Origin: Fibrobacter sp. UBA7003
GTDB lineage: Bacteria > Fibrobacterota > Fibrobacteria > Fibrobacterales > Fibrobacteraceae
DNA: 64,000 bases
NCBI GenBank assembly: GCA_002449765.1
Contig: DJXN01000010.1
Location: 230,446-294,445 of the forward strand
Direction of reading: 5' to 3'
Of this stretch, positions 25,147 to 39,300 are shown piece after piece. The position numbers and the translations under genes were made by a program. The notes under the pieces were generated by a model. The model had not been told where the DNA came from. It worked only from the letters and a program-made list of their open reading frames with translations, and searched no databases. Within the stretch, counting starts at the first letter, position 1, and every line of letters starts with the position of its first letter.

Positions 25147-27333
25147 TTACATCTTGTAGTACTTTTGCAGGGCCTGGCGCGCCTTGCGGATTCCCTGCAG
25201 GGCTAGCGGAGTATCCTTCAAATGGAAACGAATCTTGCCCGAACGGCCGTGCGCCCAGTCAATGCCCGCCAGGGCCGCATCGTCCCTGTTGATTGTCGCA
25301 CGCACCAGGTAGACGGGTTCCGCAGTACGTTCGCCATACCCATCCCCCGCACCGCCCGAGGCACGCGTCTCGATTTCGCCACCGCCAAGCCACCCGAGCG
25401 CAGCGGAAGGCAAGCGGTCACGCGCCGCAGGAATAGCCGAAACGCTATCGACAGGGATTTCGGTAAAGGCGTCGCCGCTGAGCCGCACCGAGACCTTGCG
25501 CGGCTTTTCCGTGAACAGGCGAGAGACCTCCTCCTGGCTCACCACCGCCAAAAAATCGAATGCGGTCGTATCGAGCACCATCCCCATCGAATCGCCACGC
25601 TGCATAAAGCGGCCCACGTACTCGTCCGGGTTCTTCACGTCCCAAATGCCGTCCATCGGGGCCACAAGCGTCAACTTGTCGCGGTAGCGCAGCAGGTCGC
25701 CCAGTTCCTGCCTCAGCACGCCCAGCCGCTTTTCGAGCGGCAGCATATTTTCGGGAGCGCGGTCCAGCGCCTGGTAGTAGGCCTGCACGGCCTCCCTCAC
25801 CTGCGCACGTTTTTCCTCAATCGAAAAATCGAGTTCGCGGTTTTCGAGGACCATCAGCGTATCGCCCTTCTTGACCTTCGCCTTTTCGCCGCGGAACACA
25901 CCGGCAACAAGGCCGCCCTCGCCCACCGTCGTGTTTTCGTACCGCGCCGCCTCTATAACGCCGGGAGCCTTGAACGTGTCGGGAACGGGCAGGTAGAACA
26001 AAAGCGATATGGCACTGCCGAGCACCAGAACCGTCACGAAAACGGCTCGGTTACGCACCAGCGCAAGCCCGGGGCTTGCGAAGATGTACTTGAGGAACTT
26101 GCCCACCGGCATAATCACCATCGTCAGGCAAAGGAGGGCCCCCATGATAAACGAAAGTATCAGGTAGTGCTGCGAGATGGTGACGATGAACCCCGTAAAT
26201 AGGAAAATCCTGTAGATCGACGAGGCGACTCCGTAAACCGAATAAATCACGCGTTCGAGCCAGGTCTCGGCAACCGCCTCGGCATCGCGCTTGAAGAACA
26301 CGTAACGTTCCAGCAGGTACTTGAGGTGGCGTACCGAATTCTGCTGCAGGTTGGGCATGTCCAGCAAATCGGTCAGGATATAGTAGCCGTCGAATCGCAT
26401 GAGCGGGTTGATATTGAACAGCACGGTCGAGACCGAAGCCATTATAACAACGTTGTACGCAAGATTCTTGGCGAGTCCACCGCCAAGGTTCGCCCAGACA
26501 ATCAAGGCGACCGAGGCGATAAAGAATTCCGTGAGCATGCCCGCGGCCCCCACCAGAGCGCGCCTCGACTTCTTGCGGAACGACCAGCTCGCCGTCGCAT
26601 CCACATACGGAAGAGGCACGAGCAGCATGAACATCACGCCCAGCGTGTGCACCTCGCCCCCGTAGCGCTTGACGACGCTCGCATGGCCGAATTCGTGCAA
26701 GAGCTTCACGAACACGGTACACACGTAGACCCAGCCGATATTCGACGGCGAAAGGAATCCCGAACTCTGGTCCTTGAGGGCATCGAAGTTCTCGATTCCG
26801 TATTTCGCGGCGACGATAACCGTCGCAAGCCACACGAGCGCGAAAGGCTTGCTCAGCAAGAAGCGGATAAGCCAGCGCAGCTTGTTGAGCAGGGCGTCGG
26901 GGTCGAACAGCGGCACCTTCAAGAAGAAGATGTTCAAGAGCGAGGCCTTGACCTTCTTCTGCTTCTGCTTTCGGTTGCGCTCGAACAGCTTTGCGCCATC
27001 GTCCACGCCCGTGTACATGAGCATGTTCGCCTGGTACAGCTGCGCAAGCATCTCGATGACTTCGCCCTGGCCGGGCATCTCGCCTTCGCTACCCTTGAGC
27101 ATGGCGCTCCACACCTCACCCACCGTCTTGTCGGGCGAAAGGCGCGACACGAAGTCGTATGCCCCGCGAGGCAATCGGTAATACTGGTTCGTAAACGGTT
27201 CGTAAAGTACGTACCAAAGTACACCGCGGTAGGTCTGCCTGTGGACGCGGACACTCGCCCTGAGGGAGATCTTGCTCCCCGCAAGGCGGTACCACGACTC
27301 ATGGAATATCTTGCGCTGCTGATCGAGGACCAT
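25147..27333 (-). CDS. PqqD-like / M50 peptidase-like / HlyD-like membrane protein
   Basis: 728 residues in three parts. Residues about 30-110 (YYRLPRGAYDFVSRLSPDKT) look like a PqqD-type peptide-binding domain. Residues about 150-450 are membrane segments with the zinc-protease motif HEFGH at 213-217 and the second site NPLMRFDGYY, Asp near 315, as in site-2 proteases. After a membrane helix (about 440-460) comes a periplasmic HlyD-like arm: APGVIEAARYENTTVGEGGL, KVKKGDTLMVLENREL, a coiled-coil hairpin and LVAPMDGIWDVKNPDEYVG. The combination suggests an inner-membrane export component that handles and perhaps cleaves the substrate while contacting a TolC channel (inference). It is packed between the adhesin and the SecA-like gene. 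Confidence 0.85.
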   Translation of the reverse strand: MVLDQQRKIFHESWYRLAGSKISLRASVRVHRQTYRGVLWYVLYEPFTNQYYRLPRGAYDFVSRLSPDKTVGEVWSAMLKGSEGEMPGQGEVIEMLAQLYQANMLMYTGVDDGAKLFERNRKQKQKKVKASLLNIFFLKVPLFDPDALLNKLRWLIRFLLSKPFALVWLATVIVAAKYGIENFDALKDQSSGFLSPSNIGWVYVCTVFVKLLHEFGHASVVKRYGGEVHTLGVMFMLLVPLPYVDATASWSFRKKSRRALVGAAGMLTEFFIASVALIVWANLGGGLAKNLAYNVVIMASVSTVLFNINPLMRFDGYYILTDLLDMPNLQQNSVRHLKYLLERYVFFKRDAEAVAETWLERVIYSVYGVASSIYRIFLFTGFIVTISQHYLILSFIMGALLCLTMVIMPVGKFLKYIFASPGLALVRNRAVFVTVLVLGSAISLLFYLPVPDTFKAPGVIEAARYENTTVGEGGLVAGVFRGEKAKVKKGDTLMVLENRELDFSIEEKRAQVREAVQAYYQALDRAPENMLPLEKRLGVLRQELGDLLRYRDKLTLVAPMDGIWDVKNPDEYVGRFMQRGDSMGMVLDTTAFDFLAVVSQEEVSRLFTEKPRKVSVRLSGDAFTEIPVDSVSAIPAARDRLPSAALGWLGGGEIETRASGGAGDGYGERTAEPVYLVRATINRDDAALAGIDWAHGRSGKIRFHLKDTPLALQGIRKARQALQKYYKM

Positions 27334-27341
27334 AGAACAGA

Positions 27342-30300
27342 TTACCGATGAGCAACAGTTGCCATGAGCGAGATGGTGTCTCTAGAAGTAATTCTCAAGA
27401 CAATCTTGTGTTCACCCACGACAGTTGCCACATCAGGAATGTCGAATTCTGCATAGTTCTGCAAATACACCGTCGGGTCAGTCTGCTGACCATCCCAGGT
27501 GACAGACAGCTTATGCCTCGTGTTGTCGGAGCAGTTCAACTGCAGGAATACGTTCGGATGGTAATACTGGTTGCCCTCGTCCCAATCCGTAATCACGATT
27601 TCCACAGTCTCGCCGGCAGCAATTTCAACCAAGGTCGAAGTTCCTTCCTGGTCAATCACCACCGTTCCGTCGTCTGGAGCCACAACCGGAGGCGTCGGCG
27701 TAGAGGCTTCTCCACTGCCCTCTTGCCCGTCGTCATCGACAATCACGGGTTTCGGCACCACAAGCTGCGCTGTGCTGTCGGAGCCCTGCGACGTGAGGTT
27801 CCTGCCTTCGCCAACATCGATGGTATCCTTGCGGTCGTTTTCGTTCGACACGGAAGTATCGATACCCTGGATGAGGTTCTGGTCGAGCCTGCTCTGGAAC
27901 TGCCACTTGTTCGCGTTGTCGTTGTCGAGGTAGTTCTGGTGCTGCGTCGTGTCGATGGTATGCTGGTCGAGCGCAATCTCGGTATTGGGAGTGAACACGC
28001 CCAGCGGGTTGTTGTGTTCGAGCACGAGGTTCGCGCTTCCACCGAGGGCGATATCGTCGCCCGCGCCCATCGTAATCGTGTCGGCACCTTCGCCACCCAC
28101 GGCAACGTCGCGGTCCCTGCCCGTCGTGATCGTATCGTTGGTCGAAATCGAAGTCACCGCATCGTGTTCGATGGCAACAGACTTGGCCTCGATAACGCGG
28201 TTCTTGAACTTCGAGACATCCGCGACATCGGCATCGTAAGGAACATCCATGTCGAATACGAGCTTCGCATCGTCGCCATAGACGAGGTCCTTGTCGTGAT
28301 CGCCGCCGAGGTCCGTTTCGCCGGCATAGCGGCCATCGCCCGATACAACCTGCACCGCCGAAATCATCGGGAGGTTCTTCGGATGCTGACCGGAGCTCGT
28401 GTAGATGTTCCTGATGCGGATATCGGCGACATCGCCCGACACGCCGCGGAACACCACGTAGTTGCCCACCAGTTCAAGGCGCGGAGCCGCCGAATCATGG
28501 GCCGAATCGTTCAAAGCCATCTGCAGCATGCGTTCGGCTTCGCTCTGCGACGAGCAGGTAGCCTCCTTGTAGTCGCCGTCGAACTTGTGGCCCGTCCAGT
28601 CGTTCAGGTAACGGTATTGAGACACGCCATTGTGACCCGTAAACTTCACCTGGTACAGGTAGTTGTACGTATCGGTATCGTTGTTGTCGCCACCGAGGTA
28701 GATGTAGAGGTCGTAGGTCGAAGAAACCGTATTATTCGAATTGCTCACGAAGCTGTTCATGTTCTTGAGCTTCAGGACAATCTCTTCGCTCTGCTGTGCC
28801 GCAAGGTAGGTGTTGAACAGCTTCGAGTTCGAAGTGTCACCATCCAGTTCATCGTAGTTCTCGATTGTGAAGCTTGCGACGGTCTGGCGCTGCCCGTGGT
28901 TCTTGCCGTAAAGCTGAACCTCGACACCCTCCTCGACAGCATACGGATTGCTCGCCGTGGGGTTGTTCGAAAGGCTGTTCATCTTGTTGTTGTACTCGGG
29001 AGAGGATTCCTGACCGCGCACAGATTCCGATACAATGACGCCACGGTCGTTGCGGTAGAAGTTGTGCCAGTCGGTATCCACCACGACGCCTGCCGCCTCA
29101 CCCTGCGCAATCGCGTCCGTAGAATCGGAATGCTCGCGGGTAAAGTTGATGGAGAGCACGTTGATGTCCTCCAGCATCGTGTCGGCGGCCGCAGTCGCCT
29201 CGGCATTGATCGTATCCGCCCCGACGCCGCCCACAACGGTATCGTTGCCGTTGCCGGTCTTGATGAGGTCATCGTAAATCGCATCGATGTTCGTGATGGC
29301 CACAGATTCCGCAGTCGAGATGGTCGAAGCCGTAGATTCGTCGCTGTCGCGGTCGGTAAGCAGAATCTTCGCGTTGTCGCCGAAGACAACGTCGTTGTCG
29401 TGGATGCAGTAGCGTTCGTCACCGAAGGTGGTGATATCGTCGCCGCCGGTACCGCCCACCACGATATCATCGCCGAGGTCGGTACGGATGGTATCGTTAC
29501 CGCCGAAATCGATATCGGTCGTCGCGGCGACATCCTGCTTGTGGAGCGTGCCCCTGACCTGGATAGCGGCGATGCCCGGGAGATTCTTTCCGTTCTGGGC
29601 ATTGGGATCCGCCTCCTCGATAACCACGCGGATGCGGTCGGCAGCAACGCCCTCATCGACCATAAACACCACGTAGTTCGCTTCCATCGCGGAAGCGGCC
29701 GTTTCGGCAGTCGAGCGTTCGTAGGAACCATGGAAGTTGTGACCAGCATTGTCCTTCACATAGAAGGTCTTGATCGGATCTTCCGAATCGTTTGTATACA
29801 GGCTCACCTTGCGAATGCTGTTGTTTGCCGCAGAATGAGAATCCGGGATGTCGAGGTACACCACCACCCTGTAGCTGGTGAAGTACTGGGCAAGGCCGTC
29901 CATCTGGACATCGAGTTTATTTTCGCACTGCGCGTTGGGAGCAGTCGTCATCAGGCCCGAATTCATGAGCTTCGCGTTCTTGTCGTACTGCGCATTCCAG
30001 AGGCCAAGGTTGTAGGCCTGCAGGTTGATGCGGTTGTCCGTACTCGTGTTGCGATGGCTCTCGATGCCGCCGTAGCTCACGCTCACGCCGCTTGCGCGCA
30101 CGCGGGTTTCGTCGGCAGACTTTTCGCCCGTCGCATCGAGGTTATCCATGTTCACGACTTCGCGGTCATCGTTGCCGTATGTACCTGCAAGCGAGCCCGA
30201 GATGTTGTTCCAGTTGCTGCTGCGGTAATCGTCGCCGTTTTCCTCGTTGTACGCACCGACAAAGTCGCCCGCGTTGAGGCCCGTCTGCGAAGCACCCTGG

Positions 30301-33300
30301 AAGTTGAAGCTGAGGGTCGCCTCTTCGTAGACATCCGGGACGTTCTGGCGGTCGCCCACCTGTTCGAACGCCTCGTTCGCGTTGCCGCGGAATGTCGCGT
30401 AGGCGTTGTCGCCGAACACAACATCCTGCCCGTTGCCCGTCGTGATATCGTCAGAATCGAGACCACCAAAGACAACGTTGTCACCATTGCCAGCGATGAT
30501 CGTATCGGCTCCGGCCGTTCCGTCTTCGCGGACAACGACTTGCTCGTCCTTGTCAAGCGTTTCGATGTTGCGGCCTTCGTTGGTGACATATATCGCATTG
30601 AAGTCGCGATCGACCTTCGCGAAGCCACCATCGCCGAGGATGATGTCGTTGCCGGCTCCCGTGGTGATTTCGTCGGAATCCATACCGCCCATCACGATGT
30701 TCTTCCCATCGTTGGTATGGATGACATCATGGCCACCGTCCTGTTCGGACTTGGTCTGCACTGTACGATATGTATCGTAAATATCGTACCTGCCGCCGTC
30801 ACCCACAACAACGTTGTCATTACCGGCAATATCGATTATATCACCATCGGCACCACCCATAACGACATTCGTGTCGCCAAAGATGTCGATATCATCGTGA
30901 CCGCCGATATCATCACTCGTGGTTTCGACGTAGCGAAGGCCGGAGTTGATGAACTCATTCACCGTTGCCGCATCAGGCTTCTTGTCGTAATTGGCAATGC
31001 CGCCATCACCGAGGACAACGTTTTCGCCACCGTGGATTTCAATATCATCGTCAGCAAATCCGCCCATAGCGACATTGTGGCCACCATAGACCTTTATGTG
31101 GTCTTCGCCACCAATGCCATCACTCTGAGTCTGGATATAGGCCGAATCAGAAGCTTCGTTATTGTATTCGCCTCCATCGCCCAGCACGATGTTGTTATCG
31201 CTTGTTGCGCCATTCTGCGTACCGATAGTGATGTTATCGCCATCAAAGCCACCCATCACGGCGTTCTGGCCGCCATAGATGTTGATAGTATCGACACCGC
31301 CATTTTCATCGTCAGTCGTCTTGACGGACTTGATTGCCTCGTAGACCTTCTTCTCGCTGTTCCATTCACGAACGGCGATGCCACCGTCACCGAGGACAAT
31401 GTTGTCGGCACCGTAAATATCGATTCCATCGCCCATGGCACCACCCATAACGGTATTCTGGCCGCCATAAATCTTAATGGTATCTTCACCACCATGGATA
31501 ACGACAGTGTCGTCAACCTCTTCTCGAGACGTTTTGACAGTCACCTCGCCCTTATCTTTGTCGACAACATAGGAGCCGCCATCGCCAAGGACGACGTTTT
31601 CATTACCATTCTGATTTTCATTATCATCTTCAGCGTTTTCATTGCCATCACTGGTTTTTCCGTCGCCAATGGTAATCTTATCACCCTTGGCACCACCCAT
31701 AACGGCATTCTTGCCACCATGGATGTTAATGGTATCGATGCCGCCATTACTATCGTCCGTCGTTTCGACAGACTTGATGGAATCGTAGACCTCATTATCC
31801 GCATTCCATTCGCGGATAGATTCGCCACCATCGCCGAGGACAATATTGTCGGCACCATAAATGTCAATATTATCGCCGGCAACGCCACCCATGACTGTAT
31901 TCTGACCACCATGGATAGTGATTGTATCGACAAAATCAGGTTCTTTATCCTCAGTCACCGACAGATCATGAGTATGAACCTTCACCTCGCCCTTATCTTT
32001 GTCGACAACATAGGAGCCGCCATCGCCAAGGACAACATTTTCATCACCATTGATCTTGACTTCTTCGCTGTCGTCCTTGTTTTCTTCGCCAATCGTGATT
32101 ATATCGGCACCAGCGCCACCCATAACAGTATTCTGGCCGCCATAGATTTCGATAGTGTCCCCAGCGCCGACCGAATCTTCCTCAGTCTTCACGGATTCAA
32201 CCGCAGCATTGACCATAAAGTTTTCGGTCGTAGCGACACCCGGCGTAAAGTTGGCAACACCACCGTCACCAAGGACAACGTTATCGGTCCCATTTCCCTT
32301 GCCGGCTTCGCCGATGGTGATATCGTCATCACCATTTCCGCCCATGACAACGTTATGGCTGCCGACAATACCAATGGTATCTTTCTCACCAATAGAATTA
32401 TTTGTCGTCTGAACCTTTTCGAGGCTAATCTTGATGTTGTTTTCGCGCCAAGACGTTGCCGAACCTTCGTTATGGAAGTTCACGACACCATTGTCGCCAA
32501 GAACAACGTTCTTTTCTCCGGTTACAGAGATATTGTCGCCACCAAAGCCACCGACAACAACACTCATCTGTCCGCCGGCAGTAATTTTATCGACTCCGCC
32601 CTCGTTAGGCATTACGGACGCAATAGAAGTCGCCCCACGGGCAATGCCATCGGTCTGCTTTTGGATGAAATTACTATCTCTATCCTTAGGAATAGTTGTG
32701 AAAATAACATCACCCGCTTTATGCTCACCGGAGTCTTCCTTATAATAGCCAAGCTCCGTAACGACATTATTGCCATCCATATACTGGATGTTACCCTTGT
32801 CACCAAAGGCGATAATACCCTTATCGACATCGATGGTGTCGTTTCCAGCACCGCCCAGAACAACCATACCGTCCTTGGTAATCAAGCTTCCCTTTGCGGT
32901 AATCTTATCGTTGCCGCCCTGGGCGTTGATAACCAGCTGACCGTCGTTAGCGTTATAATCCGTAACGGTAATATCATCATCGGTCTCACGATTATCGGTT
33001 TTATCGTCGCCGGTATTCACGACCGTGAACGTCTGGAATTCTTTTTCTGTAGTCTGATTAACATGGCCATGAATGGTCTTAGAGATATTGACGGTATCCT
33101 TACCTGTACCCAAATTGAATTCGCCAAATTCGAACTCGCTTGCAACAACCTTTTCCTTGAGTTCTGTATGCGTAAACTTGACGGAATCGTCAACGCTTTC
33201 CACATTGGCATTTTCAAGAGCGCTGTTGGCATCGACATTCGAATCCTGGTTATTCACGAATATACGATCAACACAGTCGTCTTCGCTTTCAAAGAGGTAG

Positions 33301-36300
33301 TCCTTCTGCCCAGCGAACATAGCCTTGAATCCGCTCAAGGAAGTTTCAATAGACTTGTTCAACGTGAGAGTATAAGTACCCTCCCCCACAATGGGGTCAC
33401 CATCAATACGGAACCATTCTGATTCGTTCTTTTCCGAAACAAACTTGACCGTACCACCCTTAGTAGGAGTCTCTCCTTCCTTGATTTCGACAATGACTGT
33501 ATTGCCAGAAACAGACTTCACGCTAGCCAAACTGTCTAAGTCATAGGTATTTTTCTCATTAAACTTCGAAGCCCAAACAAAGCCGGAATCGCTTTCAATC
33601 TTATGATTATAATGGAGAAGTTCCGGATTATCGACACCGGCAATGTCGCTTGTTCCCTTACCATAAGCATCAACAATGCCTTCAACTTGGTTAATACGCT
33701 TGTCGCTATTTCCATCGAAAGTAACGATACCGTATTCTTCATCAATGGCATCTGCTTTTGCGAAAACAGTTATTGTATTTGATGCAGACCCTTTCTTAAA
33801 TTCCAGAACAACGGAAGATTTCGCTATTCCGTCTTTATTATCATAAATCAAGAGTTGAACTTCTTTATTTCCGTCCAACATCTTAGATATAACTTCGGAA
33901 GCAGACACCTTAACAAACAACGATTTACCGTCAGGTATATCCTTGTTGTATGTAATATCGAAAGTCATGGAGTTCCAACTCGTATCACGTTCTGTGTTTC
34001 CCGTCGGAACATGATGTCCATCCTTCAATTCCGTCTCGAGATACTTTTCAGCAAGCACATACTGATTTTGTTGAGCAGTATCACCAACGCGTTTAATCGT
34101 CAAGAAATCGCAGGGTTTGAAGGAATCACCATTTTGGATATTCGTTTCCGCACCAGCAAACGTGCCTGAACCAACAGAAACCTCACCATGCAATGTCGCG
34201 AGTTGCTGGTTCGACGTATTGAAGAATACCAGGACATTTCCGTTCAGCTCGTAATAAATATCCTTCTTTTCCTTCGATGCTTTATCTGCGCCACAGTAGA
34301 CAGTCTCGGTTCCATATTTAACAGAAGACAAACTGGCAACATCATCGTAAGCAAGATGGATTTTCGACCCATCAAGTTTCATTGTATTGGAACGATAATT
34401 AACGATAAGAACCTTATCTTTTAGGTCATTTGTATAATTCTTTATGGTCAAAACACCTTTGTCATCTATACTGGTATATTCAATTGTCTTATCGCTATTT
34501 TCCAGATAAACATGGATGTTCGACTTATTCGCACCATGCAATTCGACGCCAAATTCGCCCAGAGCAACAGCACTTCCACCAATCGTGTACTCCTCGGTCC
34601 TCGTAAGCAATTTCTTCGCTTCGTCATTTTTGGAGACTTTTTTATCATCCTTAACACTCAGCGAGAATGCCGTTGCAGACTTGGAAAGCAGTTTTTTAAG
34701 TATTTCGCCTTTATTCGTATAAGTCCAAACGCTGCTCAACGAAATTGACTTGACAACATCTTCTTCGGACAAAGAATCCGAAAGGGCCTTGACATTTATC
34801 TTTACCGGTTGCGTATTTTTTCCATCAAAGACAATCTGAACATGATCCGAATATGTTGTGTCAGAATCTTTCTTAATCAGGATTCCCCTGTCACCAGCCT
34901 GAAGCATGGACGTGGAAAGCAACGGAATGTTCAAGTCGACCGTAATCGACCCTTCTTTCAGGTTTCCGGAATAGCCGACAAAGAACGAACCAACTCCACC
35001 TTCCTGAATGACAAGCCCATTATCAGCAATATATGTTTCAGAAGTAGACACAAACACGGCAGGAGCTGCGCTCGTATCCATCACAACAAATTTCTGCTGA
35101 TACTTTTTGTCTTCCAAATCAGAATTTACAAAACAGATCTTCTTTTCATCGTCATCCAAATCATCAGAATCAGCCGACAACACTTCATATGTCAAAGTAT
35201 TGGTCTGACCATCGGTATCGGCATTTCGAAGCGGACGACTATCCAAATCAAGACCACCAACAGACACGGTATCATTGCCATGACCGCCGTTTATCGTAGT
35301 CGTCTCACCCGCATTGTTGCTGGCGACATAGAATTCATCGTCACCCGCACCAGCTGCAAAATTCGAGTATTCTACACCGGCAACCTTGATACCACCAGAT
35401 TCAGAAAGCAAGCCTTCCTTCGTAATAACAACAGTATCGTCACCTTCGGTGCCATAGACATTTACGCTATCTATTCCGGTTCCACCATCAATCGAGCGAG
35501 TTCCGTTGACAACGATATCCCCACTCATAGTCTTATAGTTGTATACCGAGAACGCATCGTTGCCACGGCTGCCAGCCATGTTCAAAGAACCGACGTTGCG
35601 CAGAGCGGTAAAGGTATCATCACCAACGCCACCATCAATGTTCAACTTAGAACCTTCAGACACACCTTCACTCAGGTATTTTCCATCGGAATTCTGAATA
35701 GTTTTGAATCCATCTTCAGAAGCGATGTTCTGTGTACCAGCCTTTCGATCGGAGTTGTAGAGCTGTCCAACCTGGAAGGTATCGTTTCCGGCGCCGCCAT
35801 CAATATTCGTTACAGCCGCAGTACCATCAACGACAACCTTGTCATCGCCACCGTTCGCATACAAATTAACAACGTCGATACCATTCGTAAAGTTGACGCG
35901 TTCGATATTCTTGTTGGCATTCGTACTGGACACGTTTCCATCTTCAGGCAACAACGCTACAAAACCAAGAGTCCCAGCTTCGTTCATTCGCATCAACAAG
36001 TTGTCTGCATATTCCGTGGCTTCAATAGTGAGCACATCCCTATCGAACTGGCCTTCTCCAGAATCGGTGATGTTCACATAACTGGTTTCGCTTCCGCCCA
36101 TCAAGTTCACGAAGATTTGGTCGCTGCCACCCTGGCCATCAACGAAATCCAAGCCGGGGCCGGTCTTGATTTTGTCATTTCCGTCAGTCGGCCCACTTTT
36201 GGCATCCTTGTAGAATATTCCGCCCAAGCCAAGATTTTCGCCAAAGGTGATCTTTTCTCCATTAAACGCGTCTGAGCCTTTAGTATAACCGCTAGCAACT

Positions 36301-39300
36301 CCCTTATCGCCATACAGGCTGTCATTACCAGCGCCGCCATCGATGACATCGTTTCCTTCACCACCATAGATGATATCATTATCGATACCACCCTGGATGT
36401 TGTCGTCACCATTACCGCCATCAATGACATCGTTACCGATGCCACCTTCAATGACGTCGTTTCCTCCGGCGCCGTAAATCAGGTCATCGCCTTCGCCACC
36501 ATAGATGTGGTCTATGCCATCTGAATCAGAATCCTCACCACTCAATTTAGCGTCAGTACCATCTTTGAATTTAGCACTATCAAGAGCAAAACTGAATTCC
36601 GATTTAGCGACTTCAAAGTTATTTTTGGCAAACTGGTTTGCAATAAGTTCTTTACTGAAGAAATCCTTACTAAATTCGGAATCAACGTTTATCTGTATCA
36701 GATTGCCACCATAAACGATATCGTGACCGGAACCGCCATAGATATCATCATCGCCCGAACCGCCAAATATACGATCGTTTCCGCGTTCTCCATGAATTTC
36801 ATCATCGCCGGCGCCACCGTCAACCCGGTCGTTGCCCGAACCACCAAAGACCGTATCATTGCCTTTGCCGCCAATAATCAAGTCATCGCCACCATCGAGG
36901 CTGACATCGCTTCGAGAAGCCCCCCCAACGGTTCCATTATCATAGAGAGCCTTGCCGCCATCACCGAATATCAGGTCGTCACCATCGAGTCCGTCGATTT
37001 TGTCGTTACCGGCACCACCGAAAATGACATCATTTCCGGCACCGCCGACAATGACATCGTTACCGGCGGCACCAGCATCTACATAGCCTTCGACATAGAA
37101 TTTACCATTCTTTTTACCTTCATCCTCATCGGGAGGTACATACCCATCATCGCCATAGATGATATTCATACCACCATTAGCACCAATAATGGTATCATTA
37201 CCGGCTCCACCAACGATAATTACGGTATAGCCATTCAAGTCGAGTTCGGAAAGGTCGATTACATCGTCACCTTCGCCACCATAAATTTCAAGGTTGAGAC
37301 CGGCCTTTCCAGTCAACTTGATGTAGTCATCACCGGCATCGCCATTTATTCGATGCCATTTACCCTTTTCTGTACTTACTTTCTTGCCATCGCCCCATTT
37401 AACTTCTGCATCCTCCGTCAATTCCGCAATGTATGTTTCATTACCATCTTCGAGAGTGGGATTATCATTGTCAGTCGAAACTCTGTCGCCAGCATTCGGG
37501 CCAATATGCGCCACAATATTGCCATTCTCGTCCTTTGAAGCCATCACAGGCGCAAGTTTATGTTCGTAATTGAAACTGAACAGGGTTATGTCGCCCGTAA
37601 TATTCCACTTTTTCGTGGTAAGCCACAAATCCACATACGCATAGAGTTTGGCTGTAATCGCTCCGTTCACATCGAATATGCCGAACAAGCCCAATTCGCC
37701 AATGATTTGCTTCATTTCGCTGAGGCGAACCTTGCCATCCTTGTTGGGGTCAAACAGATTGAAACCAACGTTGATGCCCACACCGCCACCGACACCGGCA
37801 CTCACGCCAGCATTGAGTTCGGCGGCGGCTGTCAAGCCGCCATAGAACGAAAGTTCGTTGACATCGACTCCATTTTTGTCTTTGTCCATCACATAGAAGC
37901 CATTGAGCAAGCGGCCATAGTCCTTACGGCCACTGCTAATCCACTGGCGGATACCCAGCGTGTCGTAACCAAAGCCGAGCTGGATAGAGGCGTTGAACGT
38001 CACGCCCAGGCGCGCACCGAGCGGACCCCAGATGCGCACGAACGTATTCCAGTCAAAATCAAAGCAGAGCGTGGGCATCGTGTATTCGACAAGGGGAACA
38101 TCTTCGCCAAGCAGCATCTGGAAAATCTTCGACGGATCACTCCAGATAAAGTTCCAGCCGCCGTCGTCTTTGAGTTTAAAGCCCTGATCTTCGAGCTTTT
38201 TTTGGGCTTTATTGGCAATATCCAGTTCCGGATCTTCTAAACCCTTAGCATATTTTTTGATATTGTCATTTATAACCGATCTAGAAGACTTTCCTTCAAG
38301 AAAATCTTGCGTGGATGTGTCACCAGTGGAGCCGCCCATTCCCGGTCCCGATTTTACCAACTCAAAATCACCCAGATTAACCTTTACTCCAGTACCATTG
38401 GAAGTCGATATCATCTTGGATATCGAAATAAGGTCCTTGATGGCGAGAATCATTCCATCGTCAAACTTGCCCTTGCTGTATTTTTTGGCAAGGTCGAGCG
38501 GGGTTATCTTGATTCCCAGGTCATCGAGCACCGGGAACGGGGTCATCAGGAAGTCGATAAGCGGCTCAAGCGGTTCTATGACCGTCTGAATCTTGGAAAC
38601 GATAGGCCCGAGCACGCCCCCGATAAAGGAACCCATATCGAATTCAAGATTTTTGAATGCCAGGGATTTTATAACGCTATCTTTATCTCCTTCTTCATTA
38701 ATCTTCTCGTACGCCCAGTCAAATTCAAAATCACCCGAAATGTTAGGGAACTTGGGCGTATCGCGGCCGGCATCCTTGCCGACACCGACATCTATACCGG
38801 TATAGATATTGACAGACGCTTCAAAGTCAAACGTAGGCACGGCAAAAGCATCGGACACTTTTACCAAGCCGTATTTTTTCGTAAACAGATTTATCTTATC
38901 TTTTGGATCATCATTGGTCTTTTCTTTTGTAATCCATTCTTTCACTCCATCCGCATCGAGCGGCTCCGAAGCGCCAAGTCTGGAATCGTATGTCTCCGCC
39001 GAAGAATCACTCGGATTATTCAAGTCGACTCCGAAACTTAGTTCAACAGCAGCTTTGTGATTATTACCATCTTTATCTTTTCCCTTTGTCGACAACGTCA
39101 AGCCGAGCCCAGCCAACGAGGCGCTTATATCAGCATCTAACTCAGCCGTAGCCTTGACATTGATTTCATTGCCGTCGTTAAAGATAAAGTAGAAACCATT
39201 CTGCTTCGAGATACCGAATCCGAATTCCAGCGCCCAAGAGAGCGAGAGATTGAGACCGCCATCCGCGGCGAGCGCCAGTCCGGGGAAGCCGAGATCAAAG

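Noticed and set aside
27348..33422. A 2,024-codon open frame on the plus strand
   Set aside because: It is the exact antisense of the repeat-rich C-terminal part of the giant adhesin. Its translation is rich in I, V, H, A and D without any domain and follows the repeat pattern of the other strand.
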